Below, piece after piece: positions 22,667-29,740 of a stretch of 29,740 nt of DNA. Numbering within the stretch: the stretch's first letter is position 1; every line of letters starts with the position of its first letter. The position numbers and the translations under genes were made by a program. Source of the DNA: JAKFWI01 sp031398975 (lineage in GTDB: Bacteria > Pseudomonadota > Alphaproteobacteria > Caulobacterales > Aquidulcibacteraceae); contig JANNOI010000003.1 of assembly GCA_031398975.1 (NCBI GenBank), forward strand, positions 1-29,740, in the 5' to 3' direction. The notes beneath the pieces were generated by a model. That model was not told the origin of the DNA. It saw nothing but the letters and a program-made list of their open reading frames with translations, and searched no databases.

Positions 22667-23046
22667 CCGGCGCCCGTCTGGCCGCGATCGGCGCGATCGC
22701 CACCCTCGCCTTCGCGTTCGCCCCGGCGGCGCAGGCCGCCACCGCCGTGCTGCGCGGCCTCGACAAGACCACCGGGATCGCCCGCGATTTCAACGCGCCC
22801 GTCGGCAGGAAGGTGAAGTTCGGCACGCTCGACATCGTCGCGCGCTCCTGCGCCAAGCGGGCCCCGGAGGAGGTGCCGGAGGTTTCGGTCTATCTGGACG
22901 TGGTGGACCACCCGATCGTCAGCGCGGACCAGACGGCCCCGGACGAGCGGAAGATCTTCTCCGGCTGGATGTTCGCCTCAAGCCCCGCGCTTAATGCGCT
23001 AGAACATTCCTCCTACGATATCTGGGCCATCGATTGTAAAGCCTGA
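22663..23046 (+). CDS. DUF2155 family secreted protein
   Basis: Periplasmic protein of unknown function, widespread in Alphaproteobacteria. A signal peptide ends near AAQAA (residues 22-26). The mature part shows the family pattern AVLRGLDKTTG, APVGRKVKFGTLDI and SGWMFASSPALNALEH, and ends YDIWAIDC. C63 and C125 may form a disulfide. The start is a GTG at 22663 with GGAGG seven bases upstream; it overlaps the mlaD stop by four bases, so the two are probably translationally coupled. The last 34 bases overlap the end of aat on the other strand. The link with MlaD suggests an envelope role, but this is inference. Confidence 0.9.
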   Translation: MTGARLAAIGAIATLAFAFAPAAQAATAVLRGLDKTTGIARDFNAPVGRKVKFGTLDIVARSCAKRAPEEVPEVSVYLDVVDHPIVSADQTAPDERKIFSGWMFASSPALNALEHSSYDIWAIDCKA

Positions 23047-23656
23047 GTGGGGGTGGCGATCGCGCCGGCGCGAGCGAAATCGGCCTTTTGCGTCAGCGCG
23101 TCGTGCAGCAGCCGGCGGAATTCCGCGCGCGGGATCTGGCGGGCCCCGAATTGCGCGAGGTGGGCGGTCCAGAATTGCGCGTCGAGCAGCGTGAAGCCGC
23201 CCGCGCGCAGCCGCGCCGCCAGCGCGACGAGCGCGATCTTGCTCGCGTCGTCGGCGGTGGAAAACATGCTTTCGCCGAAGAACGCGCCCCCGAGCGCCAC
23301 CCCGTAAAGGCCCCCGACCAGCGCCGGCCCGTCGCGCACCTCCACGCTGTGAGCGGTCCCCAACCGGTGCAGCTCGTTATAGAGCCGCCGGATCGGGGGG
23401 TTGATCCAGGTTTCGCGGCGGTCCGCGCAGGCGGCCATCACGGCGTCGAAATCCTGATCGACGGCGAGCGCGAAGCGGCTCTTGCGCATCGTGCGGGCCA
23501 GCCTAGCGGGCACGTGAAAGGCGTCGAGCGGCAGGATGCCCCGCAACTCGGGATCGACCAGGAACAGCGCGTCGTCGTCTTGGGCTTCGCCCATCGGGAA
23601 AACGCCGCGGCGATAGCAGGCCAGCAGCTCGGCGACGCCGAACCGGGCCGCCCGCC

Positions 23657-23660
<4 letters not shown>
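23013..23660 (-). CDS. aat: Leucyl/phenylalanyl-tRNA--protein transferase
   Basis: Adds Leu or Phe from charged tRNA to the N-terminus of proteins starting with Arg or Lys, marking them for ClpAP (N-degron pathway). Family motifs are present: YRRGVFPMGE, WINPPIRRLYNELHRLG (family form WI...Y..LH..G), VGGLYGVALGGAFFGESMFS, and LLDAQF. The residue usually Cys or Thr before QF is Ala here. The ATG at 23660 overlaps the accC stop (ATGA) and gives 215 residues, beginning where the family begins; the frame to 23705 would run into accC. Last gene of the aroQ-accB-accC-aat run. Confidence 0.95.
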
Positions 23661-25015
<1,355 letters not shown>

Positions 25016-25019
25016 CGGG

Positions 25020-25511
25020 CTAATCGAGTATGGCGAGCGGCTGGCCGAACTCGATCGGCTGCCCGTCGCTGACCAGCACCTGGGCGAGCGTGCCGGCGCG
25101 CGGGGCGGGGATGGGGTTGAAGGTCTTCATCGCCTCCACGACCATCAGGGTCTGCCCTTCGCTGACCTTGTCGCCCTGCTTGACGAACACCGCCGCCCCC
25201 GGCTCGGGCGAGAGATAGGCGGTGCCGACCATGGGCGAGAGCACCGCGCCTGGATGGTTCTTGGCGTCGGCGGGCTTTGCGTCCGCCGCCGGCGGGGCCG
25301 CGGCGGCGGGGACGGGGGCGGGCGCCGGCGTCGCCAAGGCGGGCGGGAGCGGGGCCCCCGCGGGGGCGTGGCTTACGCCGCGCGCCAGACGCAAGCGCAA
25401 ATCCCCCTGCTCGATCTCGATCTCGCTCAGGCCTGCGTCGCGCAGGATGGAGGCGAGCTCGCGGACGAGATCGGGCTCGATCCCGCCGGCCTTCTTTTCG
25501 TTCATCGGCAT
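25020..25511 (-). CDS. accB: Acetyl-CoA carboxylase, biotin carboxyl carrier protein
   Basis: Carries the biotin that shuttles carboxyl groups between AccC and the carboxyltransferase. The N-terminal part (residues 8-45) has the family's IEPDLVRELASILRDAGLSE. A Pro/Ala linker follows (about 48-85). The biotinyl domain carries the biotin lysine K129 in VVEAMKTFNPI. Three nearby ATGs are possible. The one at 25511 (MPMNEKK) has GGAAG four bases upstream and is chosen. The one at 25526 overlaps the aroQ stop (ATGA); the one at 25505 gives a typical N-terminus. The frame extends further upstream only as a shadow of aroQ. Confidence 0.95.
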   Translation of the reverse strand: MPMNEKKAGGIEPDLVRELASILRDAGLSEIEIEQGDLRLRLARGVSHAPAGAPLPPALATPAPAPVPAAAAPPAADAKPADAKNHPGAVLSPMVGTAYLSPEPGAAVFVKQGDKVSEGQTLMVVEAMKTFNPIPAPRAGTLAQVLVSDGQPIEFGQPLAILD

Positions 25512-25522
25512 GCGTCTTCCGT

Positions 25523-25978
25523 TCATGGGGTCGGGGCGGGGGCGGCGGCCAGGGCCGCAGCCGCCTCGAGGGCGAGCAAATAGGAAAGGGTTCCGAACCC
25601 GGCGATCGCGCCTACCGCAGCGGGGGCGATCAGCGAACGGGCGCGAAACGGCTCGCGCGCCGCGGGGTTGGACAGATGCGCCTCGATGACTGGCGCGGTG
25701 ATGGCCTTGATCGCATCCCGCAGGGCGAGCGAGGTGTGGGTGTAGGCGCCGGCGTTGAGCACGATCGCGCAGGCCGCCGCGCCCGCCTCGTGCAGCCAGT
25801 CCACCAGCACGCCCTCGTGATTGGTCTGCCGGAAGACAATCGCGTGGCCGAGCGCAGCGGCGCGCTTTTCGCACGCGGCCTCGATCTCGCCCAGCGTGGC
25901 GCGCCCGTAGATTTCAGGTTCACGCACGCCGAGCAGATTGAGGTTGGGGCCGTTGAGGATGAAGATCGGCTTGGGCAA
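25523..25978 (-). CDS. aroQ: Type II 3-dehydroquinate dehydratase
   Basis: Third step of the shikimate pathway: trans-dehydration of 3-dehydroquinate; the type II enzyme is a dodecamer. Catalytic residues are visible: R19 and Y24 in GVREPEIYG, N75 in VLNAGAYTHTS, H81, and H101 in IEAHLSNPAAREPFR with R108 near it. The length of 151 residues is typical, with an Ala/Pro tail. The ATG at 25978 begins MPKPIFILNGPNLNLLG, the family start. It leads the accB-accC-aat run, a common alphaproteobacterial order, and is divergent from thiS, 74 bp away. Confidence 0.97.
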   Translation of the reverse strand: MPKPIFILNGPNLNLLGVREPEIYGRATLGEIEAACEKRAAALGHAIVFRQTNHEGVLVDWLHEAGAAACAIVLNAGAYTHTSLALRDAIKAITAPVIEAHLSNPAAREPFRARSLIAPAAVGAIAGFGTLSYLLALEAAAALAAAPAPTP

Positions 25979-26052
25979 GGCCTTGATCGCGGGGAGCTGG
26001 ATCGGAGAAGGCGGCGTTGCGGGAGCGCGCGCGCCCGCTTATGTGAGGCGCG

Positions 26053-26265
26053 ATGAGAGAGCCCATCACGCTGACGGTCAATGGAGAAATACGCCAATTC
26101 ATCGCCGACGCAACGGTGATGACGCTGCTGGAAGGCGTAGGCCTCAATCCCGCCAAAGTCGCGGTGGAGCGCAATCTGCAGATCGTGCCCCGCTCGCTGT
26201 ACGGGACCACGGGGCTCGCCGACGGCGACCGCCTGGAAATCGTCCAATTCGTCGGGGGAGGCTGA
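26053..26265 (+). CDS. thiS: Sulfur carrier protein ThiS
   Basis: Ubiquitin-like sulfur carrier for the thiazole half of thiamine. The 70-residue protein starts with LTVNGE and ends in the required Gly-Gly (QFVGGG), which is adenylated and then thiocarboxylated. NLQIVPRSLY in the middle is typical. The stop is two bases before the thiG ATG. No thiamine-pyrophosphate riboswitch is recognisable in the 74 bp upstream. Confidence 0.94.
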   Translation: MREPITLTVNGEIRQFIADATVMTLLEGVGLNPAKVAVERNLQIVPRSLYGTTGLADGDRLEIVQFVGGG

Positions 26266-26267
26266 GG

Positions 26268-27044
26268 ATGGCGGAAGACGCCCCGCTCGTGATCGCCGGC
26301 CGCCCGTTCCGCTCGCGCCTGATCATCGGGACCGGGAAGTATAGAACCTATGCCGAGAACGCAGCGGCGCTGGAGGCCAGCGGCGCCGAGATCGTGACCG
26401 TGGCGATGCGGCGGGTGAACCTCTCCGAACCCGGCGCGCCGCGCCTGGTGGACTTCATCGACCCCGCGCAGGTCACCTACCTGCCCAATACCGCCGGCTG
26501 CTACAGCGCGGAGGAGGCGGTGCGCACGCTGCGCCTGGCGCGCGAAGCGGGCGGCTGGAACCTCGTGAAGCTCGAAGTGCTGGCGGACCAAAAGACCCTC
26601 TATCCCGACATGGAGGAGACGCTGAGCGCCACCAAGGTCCTGATCGCGGAGGGCTTTCAGGTGATGGTTTATTGCAGCGACGATCCCGTCTACGCCCGCA
26701 AGCTCGAGGCGGCGGGCGCGGCCGCGATCATGCCGCTGGGCTCGCTCATCGGATCGGGGCTCGGGGTGCAGAACCCGCTCAATATCCGCTTGATCATCGA
26801 GCAGGCGCGCGTGCCGGTGATCGTGGATGCGGGCGTGGGCACGGCCTCGGACGCGGCGGTGGCGATGGAGCTGGGCTGCGACGGGGTGCTGATGAACACC
26901 GCGATCGCCGAGGCGAAAGACCCCATCCGCATGGCGCGCGCCATGAAACACGCCGTGATCGCTGGGCGCGAGGCCTATCTCGCAGGGCGCATGGCGAAGA
27001 AGCGCTACGCCGATCCAAGTTCCCCGTTGGTGGGGCTGATCTAA
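26268..27044 (+). CDS. thiG: Thiazole synthase ThiG
   Basis: Forms the thiazole phosphate of thiamine from deoxyxylulose phosphate, dehydroglycine and the sulfur on ThiS. TIM-barrel protein of 258 residues. The Schiff-base lysine is K101 in WNLVKLEVLAD, and other marks are SRLIIGTGKYRTY, YLPNTAGCYSAEEAVRTL, MPLGSLIGSGLGVQNP and VIVDAGVGTASDAA. The ATG at 26268 follows GGAGG (26256-26260) by seven bases; the longer frame from 25938 overlaps thiS and is rejected. It forms a two-gene unit with thiS and converges on the DsbA-like gene 15 bp away. Confidence 0.97.
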   Translation: MAEDAPLVIAGRPFRSRLIIGTGKYRTYAENAAALEASGAEIVTVAMRRVNLSEPGAPRLVDFIDPAQVTYLPNTAGCYSAEEAVRTLRLAREAGGWNLVKLEVLADQKTLYPDMEETLSATKVLIAEGFQVMVYCSDDPVYARKLEAAGAAAIMPLGSLIGSGLGVQNPLNIRLIIEQARVPVIVDAGVGTASDAAVAMELGCDGVLMNTAIAEAKDPIRMARAMKHAVIAGREAYLAGRMAKKRYADPSSPLVGLI

Positions 27045-27059
27045 CCCGCCGGCCTTCCG

Positions 27060-27806
27060 CTATTTCGCGCCGGCGCGGGCCTTGCCGGCGGCGGCGCGGG
27101 TGGCTTCGCGAAGCGCCTTGTCGAGCGCTTCGGCGTCGAAGCCGTGGACGAAGGTTCCGTTGATCATGAAGGCGGGCGTGCCGGTGACCTTGGAGGCGGC
27201 GGCCTGGGCGTGGTTCTGCTCGATCAGAGCGTTGATGGCGGGGTCCCTCATGTCGCGGCGCAGGCGCGCCACGTCCAGCCCGACCTTGCGGGCCAATTGG
27301 TCGATCTCGGGGCTGGAAAGCTCCCCGCGGGAAGTCATCAGCGCCTGGTGGAAGGGCAGGTACTTGCCTTGCTTGAGGGAGGCGAGCGCGGCGCGCGAGG
27401 CCTCCGCCGAGGCTTCGCTCAGGATCGGGAATTCCTTGAACACGAAGCGGATGTCCTTGCGGGTGCGGACCTTGTCCATCACCCAGGCCATCGAAGCTTT
27501 GCAATAGCCGCAGCGATAATCGAAGAATTCCACCACGGTCACCGGCGCGTCGGCGGGGCCGATGGCGAAGCTGCGCGGGTCCTTCTCGATCTTGGCCCGC
27601 ATCTGGGCGGCCTTACGGGCCTCCAGCGCGTCGAGCGCTTCTTCCAGCACGGTCGGGTCGTTGATCAGATAGTCGCGCACGAGGGCGCGGATCTCGGCCT
27701 CCTGCGCCTCCGGCAGGGCCGCCGCCGGGGCCGGCGCGAGCGTAAGGGCCCCGGCCAGGAGAAGACCCGCCCGGAGCGGCGTCAGAAGCGGAGCGGGCAG
27801 GCGCAT
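27060..27806 (-). CDS. DsbA-family periplasmic thiol oxidoreductase (Com1/ScsC-like)
   Basis: Exported thioredoxin-fold protein for disulfide formation or isomerisation. A signal peptide covers residues 1-30 (APAAALPEAQ). A helical segment follows (32-78, RALVRDYLINDPTVLEEALD), the sort of N-terminal extension seen in Com1 and ScsC-like proteins, where it can mediate oligomer formation. The active site is C99-GY-C102 in FDYRCGYCKAS, and the cis-proline loop is T210-P211 in VTGTPAFMING. At 248 residues it is normal for this type. It starts 13 bp after the M48 gene ends, so the two are likely co-transcribed. Confidence 0.92.
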   Translation of the reverse strand: MRLPAPLLTPLRAGLLLAGALTLAPAPAAALPEAQEAEIRALVRDYLINDPTVLEEALDALEARKAAQMRAKIEKDPRSFAIGPADAPVTVVEFFDYRCGYCKASMAWVMDKVRTRKDIRFVFKEFPILSEASAEASRAALASLKQGKYLPFHQALMTSRGELSSPEIDQLARKVGLDVARLRRDMRDPAINALIEQNHAQAAASKVTGTPAFMINGTFVHGFDAEALDKALREATRAAAGKARAGAK

Positions 27807-27819
27807 GGCGGCTTTCAGC

Positions 27820-29199
27820 TCAGGTGCGGCGCTTGCCGCGGGTTTCGTTCTCGGCGACGAGGGCGATATCGGAGGCGCGCCGCCAGGAGGCGGTGCCCTC
27901 CTTGAGGGAGCGCCTGGCCCGCTGGGCGAAGCTCAGCGCGCGGGGATAATCGCCCATGACGAAGGATTGCTCGGCCGAGGCCAGCCGCGCCATGCCGTCC
28001 TGGCCGGTCTTGTCATAGGCGGTGGCCAGTTCGCGCCAGGCGAAGGCGTTCTCCGGCTCCAGCGACACGGCCTTCTGCAGCAGGCCGATGGCCTCGGTCG
28101 CGCCCTCGGGGCCGGGCAGGGCCGCGAGCGCCCGCGCGAGGTTCACCTGCAGCAGCGGGGAATTGGGCGCGAGCGCCAAGGCCTTGCGGTCATGGGGCAC
28201 GGCTTCGGCGGTCTTGCCGGATTCGAACAGGATCTGCCCCAGGAGCTCGTGGAAGTACGGATTGTCGGGTTGTTCGGCGGTGAGTGCAGAGGCCTCGCGC
28301 ACGGCGCGCGCCATGTCGGGGATGCGATAGGCCGCCACCGCGCGGGCGTAGCGGGCGGGCAGGGATTTGTCGCTCTCGGGATAGCGGGAGAAGGTGCGCG
28401 CAGGCGGCTCCAGAAAGCCGATCAGCTTGGCCTGCATCATGGTGAAGGCGGCGATATCGGCGGGGCTATCCTTGGCGCGGGTGTTGGAGGCTTTTTCCGC
28501 GCGCTGGCGCAGCGCCTCGATCCGGTCCGAGGAGAGCGGGTGGGTGCGGAAATAGGGCGAGCGGCGCGCGTCCGACATCACCTCCTGGTAGCGGAAATTC
28601 TCGAAGAAGCTCACCAGCCCCTCGGCGGATTGGCCCGTGCTTTCGAGATAGGAGAGCGCTGCCTGGTCGGCGGAGCTCTCCTGGACCTGGGTGTGGCGCA
28701 CATAATTGGCCAGCGCGAATTGCTGCGAGCCGGAAATGAGGGCCGCCCCCGCATCCGGCGCGCCGGCCGCGATCGCGAGGATGCCGAGGCCGATCGAGAT
28801 TAGCGCCGGTGTCATGGATTGCGACATCGCCTCCCGCGAGCGGGCAAGGTGGCCGCCGGCGATATGGCCGGTTTCGTGCGCGATCACGCCCTTCAGCTCG
28901 TTGGGGGTGTCGGCGGCGAGGATCAGCCCGGTGTGCAGATAAAGGCGCTGCCCGTTGGTGACGAAGGCGTTGAGCGAGGGATCCTGCACGATGACGATGC
29001 GGATGTCGGCGGGGTTGAGGTTGGCGGCGGCGAAGATCGGGTTGGAATAGTCGCGCAGGGTCTTTTCGATCTCGGCGTCGCGGATCATGGACTGGGCGTG
29101 CGCCGGGCCCGCCATGGGAAACGCCGCGAGGACGAGCCCCGCCGCCAGGCCCAAGGCGGTCCGCCGCATAGAGGCCGCCGCCGATCGGATGGACGCCAT
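27820..29199 (-). CDS. M48 family zinc peptidase with C-terminal TPRs (BepA-like)
   Basis: Periplasmic metalloprotease resembling BepA, which in E. coli helps or clears outer-membrane proteins. A signal peptide ends near AHAQ (residues 33-36). The zinc site is H108-ETG-H112, with E174 in VQESSADQAAL as the third ligand and D178 beside it. The second half carries tetratricopeptide repeats (about 310-440), such as NPYFHELLGQILFESGKTAE and ENAFAWRELATAYDKTGQ. The ATG at 29199 has AGGAAG upstream and the signal peptide right after it, giving 459 residues; the frame to 29268 lacks support. It lies about 90 bp after the probable rne end and just before the DsbA-like gene. Confidence 0.93.
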   Translation of the reverse strand: MASIRSAAASMRRTALGLAAGLVLAAFPMAGPAHAQSMIRDAEIEKTLRDYSNPIFAAANLNPADIRIVIVQDPSLNAFVTNGQRLYLHTGLILAADTPNELKGVIAHETGHIAGGHLARSREAMSQSMTPALISIGLGILAIAAGAPDAGAALISGSQQFALANYVRHTQVQESSADQAALSYLESTGQSAEGLVSFFENFRYQEVMSDARRSPYFRTHPLSSDRIEALRQRAEKASNTRAKDSPADIAAFTMMQAKLIGFLEPPARTFSRYPESDKSLPARYARAVAAYRIPDMARAVREASALTAEQPDNPYFHELLGQILFESGKTAEAVPHDRKALALAPNSPLLQVNLARALAALPGPEGATEAIGLLQKAVSLEPENAFAWRELATAYDKTGQDGMARLASAEQSFVMGDYPRALSFAQRARRSLKEGTASWRRASDIALVAENETRGKRRT

Positions 29200-29290
29200 C
29201 ACGCTTCCTCGCTCAACGCCCGCGCCATCCCGCCCGGCAAGACTGATCGAAAGCGTTTGCGGCGGCAAGATGGCGGCGGCGCCTCAAGGC

Positions 29291-29740
29291 TCAGCCCGCC
29301 TCCTTCTTACCCCAGCGCCCGAAGCGGGCGAAGAACTTGTCCCGCCGCTCCTGGTCGGGGGCGTAATCGGGCGCGGGCGGCGCCGGTTCCGGTTCGGCTT
29401 CGGCCTCGTCGGGCGCAAGGGCGATCAGCGCCTCGGGCGCCGTCTCTGGGGCTTCGTTCACGTCCTCTTCGCGGGAGGTTGCGAAGGCCGGAGCCGCGAT
29501 CGCGCGCGCATAGGGCGGCTCAAGCCCCCCGGGCGTCTCCGCCGCGGCGATCGCCTGCTCCACAGGCTCAAGGCCAAACCCGTCCAAACCAGGCCCGTCC
29601 AAACCAGGCCCGTCGAGGCCCGCCTCTTCGTCGAGCGCGTCCTCGGGCCCGAGCCCGTCCAGCGCCTGGCCGGCGTCAGGGCGCCCGCCGCGGCCGCGCC
29701 GCCGGCGCCGGCGGCGGCCGGTGCGCTCTCCCGCGCCGAG
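29291..29740 (-). CDS. rne: C-terminal tail of a large protein, probably ribonuclease E (runs off right edge)
   Basis: Only the last 149 residues are in the window, with no start. They begin with an arginine-rich stretch (TGRRRRRRRGRGGR), continue with an acidic, Pro/Gly-rich region containing DGPGL repeats, and end in FFARFGRWGKKEAG. This pattern fits the disordered scaffold tail of alphaproteobacterial RNase E, where Arg-rich parts bind RNA and acidic or linear motifs bind degradosome partners. Position supports this: rne commonly lies upstream of the M48 gene in this group. The catalytic S1 and nuclease domains are outside the window, so the name is an inference from composition and neighbours. 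Confidence 0.55.
   Translation of the reverse strand, partial: LGAGERTGRRRRRRRGRGGRPDAGQALDGLGPEDALDEEAGLDGPGLDGPGLDGFGLEPVEQAIAAAETPGGLEPPYARAIAAPAFATSREEDVNEAPETAPEALIALAPDEAEAEPEPAPPAPDYAPDQERRDKFFARFGRWGKKEAG
29581..29610. repeat. 15-bp tandem duplication inside the probable rne tail
   Basis: CGTCCAAACCAGGCC occurs twice back to back (29581-29595 and 29596-29610), with a degraded copy on each side. On the minus strand it encodes a DGPGL five-residue repeat, so changes in copy number keep the reading frame. Confidence 0.75.

Noticed and set aside
25979..26052. Possible thiamine pyrophosphate riboswitch before thiS
   Set aside because: The 74-bp gap lacks the recognisable CTGAGA-type core and is too short for a usual full element.

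Overview
The window is a gene-dense, very GC-rich stretch of what looks like core chromosome from an alphaproteobacterium. The lineage evidence is gene content and order: a DUF3035 lipoprotein between lspA and paired M16 peptidases, rsmD/rluB/tadA clustering, rnd-metZ-apaG, and the run ndufA12-mlaD-DUF2155 facing aat-accC-accB-aroQ, then dsbA-M48-(rne). A Caulobacterales, Hyphomonadaceae or Parvularculales type organism is my inference and not proven. I see no tRNA, rRNA, CRISPR array, insertion sequence or prophage. No gene-free stretch exceeds 300 bases; the longest gaps are 887-1111 and 21560-21732.

Layout, left to right. (1) 1-886, minus strand: the 5' part of a secreted Gly/Pro-rich protein, then a glutathione peroxidase. 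(2) 1112-11017, plus strand: ileS, lspA, a DUF3035 lipoprotein, two M16 peptidases (one with the zinc site, one without), mutL with the endonuclease motifs, two dispersed hairpin repeats, and a membrane-anchored TPR-like protein. (3) 10998-13993: rsmD (-), a TerC/YjbE-type membrane protein (+), rluB (-), tadA (+), apaG (-). (4) 13595-16375, minus: the rnd-metZ-apaG cluster. (5) 16462-18258, plus: aspS with a non-discriminating signature. (6) 18273-21559, minus: a secreted pentapeptide-repeat protein and an odd two-part relative of the B12-dependent ribonucleotide reductase NrdJ. (7) 21733-23046, plus: an NDUFA12-family protein, mlaD and a DUF2155 protein. (8) 23013-25978, minus: aroQ-accB-accC-aat, overlapping or nearly abutting. 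(9) 26053-27044, plus: thiS-thiG. (10) 27060-29740, minus: an M48 peptidase with TPRs, a DsbA-like oxidoreductase, and the C-terminal tail of a protein that is probably RNase E.

Much of the window serves translation and RNA (IleRS, AspRS, RsmD, RluB, TadA, RNase D, Aat, probably RNase E) and the cell envelope (LspA, lipoprotein, MlaD, DsbA-like protein, M48 and M16 peptidases). The rest is biosynthesis: acetyl-CoA carboxylase, dehydroquinase, methionine and thiazole.

The most unusual locus is 19067-21654. It reads as an NrdJ relative of about 830 codons that has lost the catalytic centre but keeps a well-conserved TSCPD domain and C-terminal zinc ribbon. An in-frame TAG divides it. Two candidate NrdR operator boxes, spaced exactly 32 bp apart, lie just upstream. 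This could be a decaying gene, a repurposed pseudo-enzyme, or one protein whose reading frame is broken by a sequence error.
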